Origin: RGIG3994 sp964461635
Lineage (GTDB): Bacteria; Bacillota; Clostridia; Oscillospirales; CAG-272
Assembly (NCBI GenBank): GCA_964461635.1
Contig: CAYWVC010000017.1
Span: 1 to 29,059 of the forward strand
Reading direction: 5' to 3'
DNA length: 29,059 bases
Shown: one piece after another, positions 1-8,985 of the stretch
Position numbering within the stretch: position 1 is the first letter of the stretch
Layout of the letters: each line of letters begins with the position of its first letter
The notes under the pieces: model-generated
Databases searched by the model: none
What the model was told of the DNA's origin: nothing
What the model saw: only the letters and a program-made list of their open reading frames with translations
Program-made: the position numbers and the translations under genes

Positions 1-29
1 AAGCCTTCCCCGGCGGGGGAAGGCTTTTT
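1..29. terminator. Strong hairpin terminator at the end of the minus-strand run
   Basis: Positions 1-11 (AAGCCTTCCCC) pair perfectly with 16-26 (GGGGAAGGCTT) around a 4-nt loop GGCG. On the plus strand the stem runs into TTTTT (25-29). The minus-strand 3' flank lies outside the window, so its T-tract can be judged only from the AA at 1-2. It sits 28 nt beyond the stop of the last minus-strand gene, so it probably ends that operon and may work in both directions. Confidence 0.8.
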
Positions 30-56
30 CAAAACCGTTCCGTTCTCGGGCGGCGG

Positions 57-743
57 TTATGACTTAAATATTGCGTAACCGCGCCCGTGCACGGTCACGA
101 TCGGACAAGGCTCGCCCGCTCTCGGAGCGAGCTTTTTTCGCAGATGAAAAATATAATTCTCGGCGGCGTTGCCCCGCATCCCGAGCAGCTCGGACAGCTC
201 CCGGCGACCTATCGGCTCGCCGTCGGCATTGATGAGTGCCTCCAGCACGAGACGTTCCTTCGGCGACAGCTTTACGAGCCTGCCGTTGAAGCAAGCCCCG
301 TGTGACAGCAGTGAAAGCTCGCTTGCAGGCGCACTTTGCCCGGCAGGTTCGCTCCCGTGCTCTCCCTTCGTCGGGGCGGGCGGATCGGGCTCATTCGGCA
401 AGGCTTGCCGCTCCTCGGCACCTGCCGATGCGAGCAGTGAGATCACGGCGCGGCGAAGCTCCGACAGTGAAAACGGGCGATGAAGGAAGGCATCGGCACC
501 CGCGCAAGCAGCAGCATCTCCGAACGAGATCGCGAGACAGCGTTCAAAAGCAAGCCCTGACGGAGCCTCCCCCACCGTATCGGTGTCAAGGATCAGAAGA
601 TGACAGCTGCCGTTTGCCGACGTTGAAAGGGCGACAGAGGGGTCAAACAAGTCATTCCCGATCCATTCAAGCTCACAAAGAACGAGCTCCTCAAGCACGG
701 GATCCCCCGTCAATACGGTAATATTCAGCGTACCGTCGGGCAT
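57..743 (-). CDS. Atypical response regulator: degenerate receiver plus OmpR/PhoB-type winged helix
   Basis: The product is 228 aa. Residues about 148-228 form an OmpR/PhoB-type winged helix: a recognition segment (AAENYIFHLRKKL) is followed by the wing signature TVHGRGYAI, so it probably binds DNA as a transcription factor. Residues 6-110 look like a receiver domain. D14 (beta1), D53 (phosphoacceptor position) and S73 are present, but the beta1 acidic pair is incomplete and the invariant Lys before Pro-Phe is Arg (R89). A long Ala/Pro/Glu-rich linker joins the two domains. No histidine kinase gene is adjacent. The ATG at 743 has a purine-rich GGGGGAG ribosome site 7 nt upstream. It is the last gene before the hairpin at 1-29. 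It may be phosphorylation-independent; target genes cannot be inferred. Confidence 0.75.
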   Translation of the reverse strand: MPDGTLNITVLTGDPVLEELVLCELEWIGNDLFDPSVALSTSANGSCHLLILDTDTVGEAPSGLAFERCLAISFGDAAACAGADAFLHRPFSLSELRRAVISLLASAGAEERQALPNEPDPPAPTKGEHGSEPAGQSAPASELSLLSHGACFNGRLVKLSPKERLVLEALINADGEPIGRRELSELLGMRGNAAENYIFHLRKKLAPRAGEPCPIVTVHGRGYAIFKS

Positions 744-766
744 TCCGGCACTCCCCCTTCAAATCC

Positions 767-2623
767 TCAATATACCCTTACCTCGTGAATAAGTACGGTG
801 TCGGCACCGTTCGTCGATTCGGGGATTACCGTGACCGTATCGGCGGTGACGGGGTCAAAGCCGAGCGTCACGAGCCGCTGATGATTGTCCTTCAGCTTAT
901 ATTCCCCGACCTTTTTGCCTTCAAGCGAGAGCACGACCGTCGCATCCTTGATCAGCTCGGCGGGGACGCCCGGGCGCTGCTGCTTCTGGCGGTTCGGTGC
1001 CATCGTTACGCGGATCGGGTAGGCGAAATTCGACTCAAGGGTCATACGCACCTCGCTTACCGTGTGTGCCCCGTCAAGCTCAAGCGTCAGCTGATCACCC
1101 GTATGAGCAAGCCAGCCGTTTACGTCGCCGTCAAGCGTTCTTGCCGCGCCGCGCGCAACTTTCTCGGGCTCGCCGCCCGGCAGGAAAGCGGACGCGACGA
1201 TCTTCGCCGAGCGCGCAAGGTCGCGGGAATCCTCGTTAAATACACCCGGAATAAAGCCGTCGTTTTTCAGTATCTCCTGCTGAAGCTCCTTTATATGCGG
1301 AGCCAGCTCGCGCGGGTCGCACGCATATTTGCGGCAGAGCGCCGCGGCGATGCCGACCGCCTCGCCTCCGAGGGCACAGCAGCCGATGATCCTCGTGCTT
1401 GCCAGACCGAGCTTTGTCGTGCTGATATCACGCCCCGCCATAAAGAGGTTCTTTATATTCTTCGAATAATACGACCGATACGGTATCGAATAAACCCCGC
1501 GGTAGAAGTTACAGTCGGACGGGAGCTTGTCAAAGTCGAGCAAGCCGTGCGCGGCGTGAAGGTCAACGCACCAGCCGCCGTAGCAGACCGCGTCGTCAAA
1601 GCTCCTATGCTCTAAAATATCCGCCTCCGACAGGATGTAGTCCCCCATAAGGCGGCGGCTCTCGCGCATACCCGGCAAAGCACCGACCCACTCAAGCTCA
1701 AAGTTCTCGGCGTGGTGGTTATGCACACCCTCGTCGTTGTTCTTTATATGATCCCACAAGCCGTAAGCGTAGGCATAGAGCTCGTCGCGCAGCTTCTCGT
1801 AATCGGGGATGATATCCTCGCCGTCGCCCATAAGCTCAAGCCACCAATAGCCGTAGTCTATGCAAGCCGAGCTTGTCATCGAGGTGCGGCGGTACTCCTC
1901 CGGGTCGGGTGACTCGGAGCAATCGATCTTCTCCCTCATTTCAACGCAGTGAATACGCTTGGCGAGCTGCTTTTCGCTGAGATGATGTGCGAATGCAGGG
2001 GGCGTGAACTTTACCGGGTGACCGACGTTGCGCGCCTTCAGCAGTATGGTGTTCCCCATTCTGTCGTTGTTCGCGGCTTCGGGTGCGTGGGGCTCGCCGA
2101 ATTCCGACTTTGCCTCACTTCCCTGCCGATACTCTGCCCCCGCGTAGTATCCGAGCGTGCCGTTTCCCGTAGCGTCCACGAAGAGCGGTGCACTGATGAG
2201 ATAGCGCATCTCGGTCGTCTCCTGCACACAGAGGACCGATTCTATCCTGCCGTCCTTGACCGTGCAATCGTACATAACGGTGTTGAAGTAAACGTCAAGC
2301 TTCGGCTCCGCCTTAGCCTTCTCAAACAGCACCATATCCCAGATCGAGTAGCAGAAGCCGTCGTTACAGCTCTTGTTCTCAAGCATCAGCTCGTAGAGCA
2401 AGCCGCCCTCCGCATATTCGGGCTGCTTCAGTGACTGATCTGCGCCCGAGATGTGTATCCTTATCTCGCTGGAGGCATTGCCCCCGAGAACGGGGCGCGC
2501 GTGGATCAAGGCAGTGTGAACGCCCTGTCTTGCCGCGGCGATCGCCGCGCAGAGCCCCGACATACCGCCTCCGATAACTGCAAGCTCGTAGCTCTTCTCC
2601 CCGTAACGTATGCTTTTATCCAT
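767..2623 (-). CDS. FAD-dependent oxidoreductase (FAD_oxidored family)
   Basis: The product is 618 aa. The N-terminus carries a Rossmann dinucleotide-binding motif (VIGGGMSGLCAA, about residues 16-27) followed by the GGNASSEIR segment typical of the PF12831-type FAD-dependent oxidoreductases. DATGNGTLGYYAGA and AGRDISTTKLG match later conserved FAD-contact blocks. The last ~120 residues look like a separate beta-rich domain with weak resemblance to a discoidin/carbohydrate-binding fold. No signal peptide is seen, so it is probably cytoplasmic. The family is common in polysaccharide-degrading gut and aquatic bacteria, but the substrate is generally unknown. The ATG at 2623 has AAAGGA just upstream at short spacing. 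It lies between a membrane protein gene and the response regulator, on the same strand. The family call is secure and the reaction is not known. Confidence 0.8.
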   Translation of the reverse strand: MDKSIRYGEKSYELAVIGGGMSGLCAAIAAARQGVHTALIHARPVLGGNASSEIRIHISGADQSLKQPEYAEGGLLYELMLENKSCNDGFCYSIWDMVLFEKAKAEPKLDVYFNTVMYDCTVKDGRIESVLCVQETTEMRYLISAPLFVDATGNGTLGYYAGAEYRQGSEAKSEFGEPHAPEAANNDRMGNTILLKARNVGHPVKFTPPAFAHHLSEKQLAKRIHCVEMREKIDCSESPDPEEYRRTSMTSSACIDYGYWWLELMGDGEDIIPDYEKLRDELYAYAYGLWDHIKNNDEGVHNHHAENFELEWVGALPGMRESRRLMGDYILSEADILEHRSFDDAVCYGGWCVDLHAAHGLLDFDKLPSDCNFYRGVYSIPYRSYYSKNIKNLFMAGRDISTTKLGLASTRIIGCCALGGEAVGIAAALCRKYACDPRELAPHIKELQQEILKNDGFIPGVFNEDSRDLARSAKIVASAFLPGGEPEKVARGAARTLDGDVNGWLAHTGDQLTLELDGAHTVSEVRMTLESNFAYPIRVTMAPNRQKQQRPGVPAELIKDATVVLSLEGKKVGEYKLKDNHQRLVTLGFDPVTADTVTVIPESTNGADTVLIHEVRVY

Positions 2624-2660
2624 TATCCTTTACCGTCTCTTTCTTGATGAAGTCGCCCCG

Positions 2661-4574
2661 TCACGCATCGACAAGGCTGTGATCGAACACGAAAACGTAT
2701 ATCTTATCGCCCGAATGTCCGCGCAGTGAGTATTCCTCTGTTTCGATTATGAATTCCTCGACTATCTCTCCGTTACTGCGACGACGCGATATCCAATCGA
2801 ACATCGTCTTCGCCCCCGGAGCGTATTCGTCGGCGGTCAGAAGCAAGAAATATTTGTCCACGCCCTCTTGATCGCCGAAGCTGTCCTTCGGCACCTGATA
2901 GGCGTATGCCGTGGGCGACGATGTACTCTCACTTATATTCACCGTCTGAACCTTGCCGTCCGAAAACATAGTTATCGACTCCGCCCACCAGAAATTGGCG
3001 TAGCCGTATGTGAGTCCGCGAGCCTCAAGCTCGTCGGCGCACAGGTGCCAGACGTTATCGCGCCCGTAGTCCGCCGGCATCGCCGCCACCGTTGTGAAGG
3101 ATACCGCCGAAACGAGTATCAGTCCCCCGAGCACGAGCGAGCCTATCCGCCGCGCGAGTCCCCTTTGCCTTATCAATTCAAAAGCCGTCACAGCCGAGAG
3201 GATCACCGACGTTCCGAGCATCGGAGTGAGCCTCCAATTTGCCCCGCCGAGTCGCCCGAAGGTCACGGCGAAGAGGATGAAGGCGGACACCGCAAAGTGC
3301 CCTATCAGCGCGGCACGTACGCCGCGGCTCTCGATCTTGCCGTAAAAGAACAGCAGGACTATCGGAGCGACAAGCAACAGGAAAGCCCCGGCGATCCTTA
3401 TCATATTCACGATCGAATCAAGGCTCACGAGCGGATCGCGTTCGGCGACAGATACGCCGAGCAATGAGAACCAATTATCAAAAAATCCGAGGAAATTATT
3501 CTTCCAGCTTGACATTGCACTGTACGACGAGTAAGCGTCGGCATAGCCCGCGCTCACCCCGCCCGATACGTAGTCGATCAGCAGGTATCCGACGGCGGAG
3601 ACGGCGGCAAACGCCGTGAACGCCGAGAATATGCGCAGATTTTTTCGGCTGAAAAAGGGTGTTTCGACGTCCGTCAGCCGCTCGGCAACTATCCCGCCGA
3701 AGATCGGCAAGGTGAAGCAGACGAGAGTTTGAAGCCCGTCGGTCGCCGCAAGCAGTGAAAAGACGAGCAGAGCCCCGAGTCTAAGCCATTCACGGCTCCG
3801 CAACAGTTCGGGTGCTTTGTCCGCTTTGCGCTTTGACGCTCTCCATACGAATATCAGGTAGGCAACGGTCGCACAGGCAAGCAGTAAGAGGGCGACGGTC
3901 AGCGCCGCGACCGTTCGCATACAAAGTGCGACGGCAACGAGCAGAGCAAGCACAACGGGTACGAATACCGCAAGCTCAAGTAAATTTCCGCGTGTTCCGC
4001 GTCGGTCGGTCAGCACACTTCCCTCGCGCACGAGCCTTGCCGCCAGACCGAAGCCGAGGCAGAAGAACAGTATACCGAGGTTATAGTAGAATATATGCTC
4101 CCACATAATCTCCCGGAGCTTTGCGCTTGAGGACATAACGAGGAACAGCAGGCTGACGCAGGAAGCCGACGCAATACGGCTCAGCCCCAAGCCGCGGGTC
4201 ATATAATACGCTGCCGCGGCAAGAAGGAGCGCGTAAGTGCAGAGCCCCAGCACCTGAGCCGTCATCGAATAGCCGAAAAGGGCAATGTAGGGCAAAAAGA
4301 TGAGATTTCCGCCGAACGGCAGGATAGCGGCATAATAAAAATTGTCGCTTATCAAACGCCCGGAGGCATAAGTCTCATATGCCCAGCGCAACGAATCGGT
4401 GCAATCGGAGGTCATATACCCCTCCGCAGGTCCCGCGATGTAGTAGATCACCGTTCCCACCCCGATCGACAGGATGAGGATTGGGAGCACGGCCGAAAGC
4501 AGGACGCGGCGAAGCGTTTCCCGCTTCCCCTCTGCTCCGACGGACGGAGACATGACGTTATCCGTTCGCGTCAT
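2661..4574 (-). CDS. Polytopic membrane protein, GT-C glycosyltransferase-like
   Basis: The product is 637 aa from the chosen start. About ten or more hydrophobic segments span roughly residues 20-490, followed by a ~140-residue soluble C-terminal domain. The first extracytoplasmic loop contains acidic residues (TSDCTDSLRW), as lipid-sugar-dependent GT-C enzymes usually have. The C-terminal domain has a Tyr/Trp-rich stretch (YGYANFWWAESITMF) of the kind seen in such proteins. The family is not firmly recognised, and a flippase or a membrane protein of unknown function is possible. I chose ATG 4574 because GGAGG lies 9 nt upstream; a longer reading from 4610 lacks a comparable site. The start overlaps the upstream flavoenzyme gene by 17 nt, so the two are probably translationally coupled and work together, plausibly on a surface glycan. 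Confidence 0.6.
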   Translation of the reverse strand: MTRTDNVMSPSVGAEGKRETLRRVLLSAVLPILILSIGVGTVIYYIAGPAEGYMTSDCTDSLRWAYETYASGRLISDNFYYAAILPFGGNLIFLPYIALFGYSMTAQVLGLCTYALLLAAAAYYMTRGLGLSRIASASCVSLLFLVMSSSAKLREIMWEHIFYYNLGILFFCLGFGLAARLVREGSVLTDRRGTRGNLLELAVFVPVVLALLVAVALCMRTVAALTVALLLLACATVAYLIFVWRASKRKADKAPELLRSREWLRLGALLVFSLLAATDGLQTLVCFTLPIFGGIVAERLTDVETPFFSRKNLRIFSAFTAFAAVSAVGYLLIDYVSGGVSAGYADAYSSYSAMSSWKNNFLGFFDNWFSLLGVSVAERDPLVSLDSIVNMIRIAGAFLLLVAPIVLLFFYGKIESRGVRAALIGHFAVSAFILFAVTFGRLGGANWRLTPMLGTSVILSAVTAFELIRQRGLARRIGSLVLGGLILVSAVSFTTVAAMPADYGRDNVWHLCADELEARGLTYGYANFWWAESITMFSDGKVQTVNISESTSSPTAYAYQVPKDSFGDQEGVDKYFLLLTADEYAPGAKTMFDWISRRRSNGEIVEEFIIETEEYSLRGHSGDKIYVFVFDHSLVDA

Positions 4575-6135
4575 CCTTCTTTGCCTCCTCGTGGTACTCC
4601 TTCTCGGCATTGACCTCCCACACGTCGAGCTTGTCGGTTACCCCGTTCTTCACACATTCGACCGCACGTATCGCCGTGAGCATCGAATGGTCCATATTGT
4701 TGTACTTATGCTGTCCGTTCCGCCCGATGCACCAAAGGTTGCCGAAGCCCGACAGATAGCTCTTCACTATATCGAACTCCGAATAGGTATCGAAATAGGC
4801 GGGATACGCCTTCTTTACCTTGATCCGCACCGAATCGAGCACGTCGCTCTCGTCGATGATTCCGATCGAGGCAAGCTCGCGCGTGGCAAAGGCGATGAAA
4901 TCGCCGTCGGACATATTCCAATATTCGTCGCCCTCGTTGCAGAAATACTCAAGCCCTATCCACACTGTGTGCTCAAGATCCTTGACCATATAGGGTGACC
5001 AGTTATTGAAGATCTGCAAGCGACCGAGCTTTACATCGCCCTCCTGAATGTAGATCCAGCAGTCGGGCACTATATTCCCGACCGTGCGAAGGTTTGTCTT
5101 GTTGCTTATTTTCAGCTTGTTGACGAGGAGCCCGACCGTCATAAAGTCACGGTAAGGAAGTCCGTCGGCGATCCGAGCCACGTCGGGCGGCACGGGCGAG
5201 CCCGAGAGCCCCGCGACAAGATCCTTTATCGGCATAGTGGAGAAGAATTCGTCGCCGACGTATTCCTTCTCTTCCCCGTTGACGGTCGCGATCACGTGTT
5301 TCACCTCGTTGCCCTCGGTGACCACGCGCGTGACCTTTGCCCCGCGGATAATGGTACCGCCGAGGCGCTCTACCTCGGATGCCATCGTCTCATACAGCTG
5401 ACCCGGACCCTTCTTGGGGTACGAATATTCCTCGATGAGCGAGGTTTCTACCTTTCCGCCTTTCTTGAAGGGCTTGGAGATAAAGCTCCAGACCGCCTTC
5501 ATAAGCGACAGTCCCTTTACCCGCTGTGCGCCCCAATCGGCGGAGATATCCTTCGGGTCGCGCCCCCACACCTTCTCGGTATAGCTCTCAAAAAACATTT
5601 CGTAGAGCGGTTGACCGAAGCGATTGATGTAGAAGTTTCTGAGCGAATTTTCCTCCTTCTTCACCACGGCAGACTTCAGATATCCGAAGCCCGCGCGCAC
5701 GGTGCGCTTGAAGCCCATATTGCGAAAGGTCTCCGGCTTCAGCGAGATCGGGTAGTCGAAGAATTTCTTCAGATAATATATCCGCGATACGCGGCGGCGG
5801 CGAAGCATTACCCGATCCTCGGTCTCCGGGTCGGGTCCGCCCTCGGCAAGCTCCTTCTCGTTGCCGAGGATGAGATCGTCCTTTGCCGGCTTACCCTGCA
5901 TCGGCATAAGCTCGTTCCAGAGCTCGTTGACCTCACGGCTCTTCGTAAAGAAGCGGTGACCGCCGATATCCATACGGTTGCCGTTATATTCGACCGTGCG
6001 CGATATACCGCCGACGAAATCCTCCTCCTCAAGGATGATCGGCTTTATATCGGTCTCACGGAGCAGACAGTACGCCGCGGTAAGTCCCGCGGGGCCCGCA
6101 CCGATGATTATTGCCGTTTTTTTATTTTCACTCAT
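4558..6135 (-). CDS. FAD/NAD(P)-binding amine-oxidase-like protein (protoporphyrinogen oxidase/UDP-galactopyranose mutase-like)
   Basis: The product is 525 aa. The N-terminus has the FAD Rossmann motif (IIIGAGPAGLTAAY), then the second FAD signature VGGISRTV and the segment MDIGGHRFFTK. That segment is typical of the COG1232-like flavoproteins often found beside sugar-transfer genes and sometimes annotated as UDP-galactopyranose mutase or protoporphyrinogen oxidase. There is no membrane segment, so it is cytosolic. AAAGGG lies 10 nt before ATG 6135; a GTG one codon upstream (6138) is an equally acceptable start. Its 3' end overlaps the start of the polytopic membrane protein. That coupling suggests a flavin-dependent sugar-nucleotide or lipid-sugar modification step, but this is inference. 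No haem pathway gene is near, which argues against a haem role. Confidence 0.75.
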   Translation of the reverse strand: MSENKKTAIIIGAGPAGLTAAYCLLRETDIKPIILEEEDFVGGISRTVEYNGNRMDIGGHRFFTKSREVNELWNELMPMQGKPAKDDLILGNEKELAEGGPDPETEDRVMLRRRRVSRIYYLKKFFDYPISLKPETFRNMGFKRTVRAGFGYLKSAVVKKEENSLRNFYINRFGQPLYEMFFESYTEKVWGRDPKDISADWGAQRVKGLSLMKAVWSFISKPFKKGGKVETSLIEEYSYPKKGPGQLYETMASEVERLGGTIIRGAKVTRVVTEGNEVKHVIATVNGEEKEYVGDEFFSTMPIKDLVAGLSGSPVPPDVARIADGLPYRDFMTVGLLVNKLKISNKTNLRTVGNIVPDCWIYIQEGDVKLGRLQIFNNWSPYMVKDLEHTVWIGLEYFCNEGDEYWNMSDGDFIAFATRELASIGIIDESDVLDSVRIKVKKAYPAYFDTYSEFDIVKSYLSGFGNLWCIGRNGQHKYNNMDHSMLTAIRAVECVKNGVTDKLDVWEVNAEKEYHEEAKKDDANG

Positions 6136-6178
6136 CACGTTCGATCCCTTTCAAAATCATTATTGTGCTGTACGGAGA

Positions 6179-7018
6179 TCATCCGACACCGGACGGCTCG
6201 TCCTGCTTTGGGGGCACGTAGTACGCCTTCTCGGTGATCTTGCCGTCCTTGTAATACGCCAAATAGGATCTGCCCGAATAGTCGGTGTAGACCGATTTTT
6301 CGGTCAACGACGGCACGTTATTCGAATACTTTCCGTCAAGGCTCTCGCCGCTGATCCATTTATAGACGCCCTCCGAGCGCATATCGGCGTCGAAAGTGCC
6401 GACGAAGCTGTCCCCGTTCGAATAGGTAAAGCTCCCCTGCCCCGAGCGCTCGCCCTTGACGAAGCTCCCGACGTAGACCGAGCCGTCGGCGTAAACGCGC
6501 TTGCCCTGTCCCGAAAAAAGCCCTTCCTCAAATCCGCCCTCGTAGCTGCCGCCGTCGGCGAAAACGAGCGTCGCGTGCTCGTCGGAGAACAGGTCGTCCT
6601 TGAAATTTCCGGTGTAGACCGAGCCGTCGGCAAGGGTCAGCACACCGCTCCCATGCTTCATAAAGCCCGAGGTCTCGCCGGTATAGCTCGACCCGTCGGA
6701 ATAATAGAAGCTCCATCCGCGGACGGTGGCGTTCACCCCGTCCGAGCAATGCATTATTCCGAGCGCGGGTCTGCCGCCGTATATCCAGCCGAAATAGCTG
6801 TACTCTTTCTCGGCATCCTCCCCCGACGCTCCGGTCCAACGGAGTCCGGAGATGAGGAGCACGAGGATCGCAAGCAACACCCCGCCTGCGGTAATACCGA
6901 CCGCGCGCAAAAGCTCGGTCAGGGGCGGAAGGCAAAGGCGATCGTATATTATCTCATATTTTGAGCGCTGTCGCTCACCTATCGGAACGTACAGCCCCCC
7001 GTTCTCTTTTCTGCTCAT
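6179..7018 (-). CDS. Membrane-anchored MORN-repeat protein
   Basis: The product is 279 aa. A charged cytoplasmic N-terminus of about 34 residues precedes one transmembrane helix (about 37-60). Residues about 110-230 then hold five to six MORN repeats of ~23 residues, with the hallmark pattern YxGxF...G.G.....DGS.Y. MORN repeats form an elongated beta-hairpin rod; in bacteria they occur in envelope-associated and scaffold proteins of mostly unknown function. From the positive-inside rule the repeats would lie outside the cytoplasm. The ribosome site before ATG 7018 is poor (GGGG well upstream). The gene follows a two-TM protein gene by only 9 nt, so they are likely coupled. No catalytic domain is visible and no function is claimed. 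Confidence 0.8.
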   Translation of the reverse strand: MSRKENGGLYVPIGERQRSKYEIIYDRLCLPPLTELLRAVGITAGGVLLAILVLLISGLRWTGASGEDAEKEYSYFGWIYGGRPALGIMHCSDGVNATVRGWSFYYSDGSSYTGETSGFMKHGSGVLTLADGSVYTGNFKDDLFSDEHATLVFADGGSYEGGFEEGLFSGQGKRVYADGSVYVGSFVKGERSGQGSFTYSNGDSFVGTFDADMRSEGVYKWISGESLDGKYSNNVPSLTEKSVYTDYSGRSYLAYYKDGKITEKAYYVPPKQDEPSGVG

Positions 7019-7027
7019 AGCCGTCGG

Positions 7028-7639
7028 TCACTGCCCCGATGCCGCCGAGCCCAGACCGTCGATAGCCGCGTCCAGCAGACTGAATATCACCGGAGCTCCC
7101 TTAAATATCAGCACGACGGCAACAAGCCCGATCACCGCGACCAACACGATGCTGAGTATACCGCTTCCCTTCGCGGCAAAGCGCTGTACCGCGCTGTCGC
7201 GCTTCTCGGGAGCAAGGTAAAATCCATCCGACCCGAAGTCGATCTTGCGGTGCTCCGCGGTCTGCCCGCCCGCCTCGGCGTCACCGTCGGTAAATACCAC
7301 GTGACACAACGTGCGGGCAAGCGTTCCGTTCTTTCGCCGCAGGGACATTTTTACAAATATATTTTTATCGAGCCCGAGCTCGGCAAGCGTCATAGCACGC
7401 TCGGGCGACGAGCAATCCGCCGCGTCAAGCGCCCTTACCGCTTTGCCGAGTATGCATCGGTTATAATACGTCACCGCCGCCGCGATCACGAGCCCGAAAT
7501 AGAGCGCAAGGATCGCCCACTTGAAGGTCGTGGCGCTGCCGAGGAAGCCGAGATGCTCGTACGTGCCGAAGCTCGGGGTAAAAAAGTTCTTATTCACCGA
7601 TTTGAAAAAATCGGCGATCGAAAGACTAAAGGTGTTCAC
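7028..7639 (-). CDS. Hypothetical protein with two transmembrane segments
   Basis: The product is 203 aa and is not recognised as any family. It has one hydrophobic segment at about 40-60 (KWAILALYFGLVIAAAV) and another at about 163-185 (GILSIVLVAVIGLVAVVLIF), with a ~100-residue soluble middle region containing a short beta-rich stretch. The middle region is therefore probably on one side of the membrane with both ends on the other. The start is GTG at 7639, chosen because a near-perfect AAGGAGGTG lies 9 nt upstream. It sits 24 nt after serS and 9 nt before the MORN protein gene, so it could be a membrane partner of that protein. Confidence 0.7.
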   Translation of the reverse strand: MNTFSLSIADFFKSVNKNFFTPSFGTYEHLGFLGSATTFKWAILALYFGLVIAAAVTYYNRCILGKAVRALDAADCSSPERAMTLAELGLDKNIFVKMSLRRKNGTLARTLCHVVFTDGDAEAGGQTAEHRKIDFGSDGFYLAPEKRDSAVQRFAAKGSGILSIVLVAVIGLVAVVLIFKGAPVIFSLLDAAIDGLGSAASGQ

Positions 7640-7663
7640 CGTTTGACACCTCCTTGGGAATAA

Positions 7664-8956
7664 TTATTTTTCGGGCTTTCTGATTACGTCCATACCGATG
7701 TACTTTCTCAGCACGTCGGGAACGTTTACACTGCCGTCGGCATTCTGATTCTGCTCGACCAGCGCGGGCAGTATACGGGAGGTCGCAAGCCCCGAGCCGT
7801 TCAGCGTGTGGCAGTATTCGATCTTGCCGCCGTCCTCGCGTCTGAAGCGGATCATACCGCGTCTCGCCTGATAATCGCGGGCGTTGGAGACCGAGCTGAC
7901 CTCCTTATAGCCGTTCATCGACGGGATCTGGATCTCTATATCGTAGGTTCGCGCCATCGAAGCCGAGCAATCCGCCGCCGCAAGCTTGACCGTACGGAAG
8001 TGGAAGCCGAGACCCTTTACGAGGTTCTCTGCATTTCCGACGAGCTCCTCAAACGCCTCGTCGCTCTTCTCGGGCAGAGTGTACTGCACCATTTCGACCT
8101 TGTTGAACTGATGTCCGCGCACCATTCCGCGCTCGTCGGCACGGTAGGAGCCCGCCTCACGTCTGAAGCAAGGGGTGTAGCTGATATACTTCTTCGGCAG
8201 ATCGGACTCGGCAAGCACCTCGTCGCGGTGAAGCGACACAAGGGCGGTCTCGGCGGTCGGGAGCATAAAGCGTCTGCGCTCGTCCTCCGCCGTCTCCAAC
8301 CAATATACCTCGTCCTTGAACTTCGGGAACTGCCCGGCGGTCAGACCGCATTCGTAGGTCAGCATATGCGGCACGAGCATAAACTGATAGCCGTTGCCGA
8401 TATGAAAATCAATGAAATAGTTAAGAATAGCCCACTCAAGCCGTGCGCCGATCCCCGAATAGATCCAGAAGCCCGAGCCCGAGAGCTTTGCGCCGCGCTT
8501 ATAGTCGATCAGACCGAGGTCGGTGCAAAGATCGACGTGATTCTTCGGGGTGAAGCCGAACTCGTGCGGCTTGCCGAAATATCTGAGCGGCTCGTTATTC
8601 TCCTTGCCGCCGCCGACAAGGTCGCGATCGGGCAGGTTCGGGAGCCCGAGCATATAGCCGTTCAGCTCGGTCTCGACCGCCTTCAGCTTCTCGTCGTTGG
8701 CCTTCGCGCGTTCGCCGAGCTTCTTCATCTCGACAAATATCGACGCGGTGTCCTTGCCCTCCTTTTTATACTGCGGAATGAGCTTGGAGGTGCGGTTCTG
8801 CCCTGCCTTGAGTGCCTCGGTCTCGCTTATCAGCGCGCGGCGCTCGGCGTCAAGTCTGATAATATTATCAACGTCGTCTTTTGCGTCCTTCCCCTTGAGT
8901 GCGAGCCTTGCTACGACCTCCTCGGGGTTTTCCTTGATATATTTAATGTCTATCAT
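7664..8956 (-). CDS. serS: Seryl-tRNA synthetase
   Basis: The product is 430 aa, normal length for bacterial SerRS, a class II synthetase that charges tRNA-Ser in the cytosol. Residues 1 to about 110 form the antiparallel coiled-coil tRNA-binding arm (rich in Lys/Glu and Ala, starting MIDIKYIKENPEEV). The catalytic core follows with motif 2 (FRREAGSYRADERGM) and motif 3 (GSGLATSRILPALVEQ). ATG 8956 is preceded by GGGAG at 9 nt. It lies 29 nt after parB on the same strand, so it may be read from the parA promoter; no terminator is seen between them. Confidence 0.97.
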   Translation of the reverse strand: MIDIKYIKENPEEVVARLALKGKDAKDDVDNIIRLDAERRALISETEALKAGQNRTSKLIPQYKKEGKDTASIFVEMKKLGERAKANDEKLKAVETELNGYMLGLPNLPDRDLVGGGKENNEPLRYFGKPHEFGFTPKNHVDLCTDLGLIDYKRGAKLSGSGFWIYSGIGARLEWAILNYFIDFHIGNGYQFMLVPHMLTYECGLTAGQFPKFKDEVYWLETAEDERRRFMLPTAETALVSLHRDEVLAESDLPKKYISYTPCFRREAGSYRADERGMVRGHQFNKVEMVQYTLPEKSDEAFEELVGNAENLVKGLGFHFRTVKLAAADCSASMARTYDIEIQIPSMNGYKEVSSVSNARDYQARRGMIRFRREDGGKIEYCHTLNGSGLATSRILPALVEQNQNADGSVNVPDVLRKYIGMDVIRKPEK

Positions 8957-8985
8957 TGCATTATTCTCCCATTATATACTATTAT

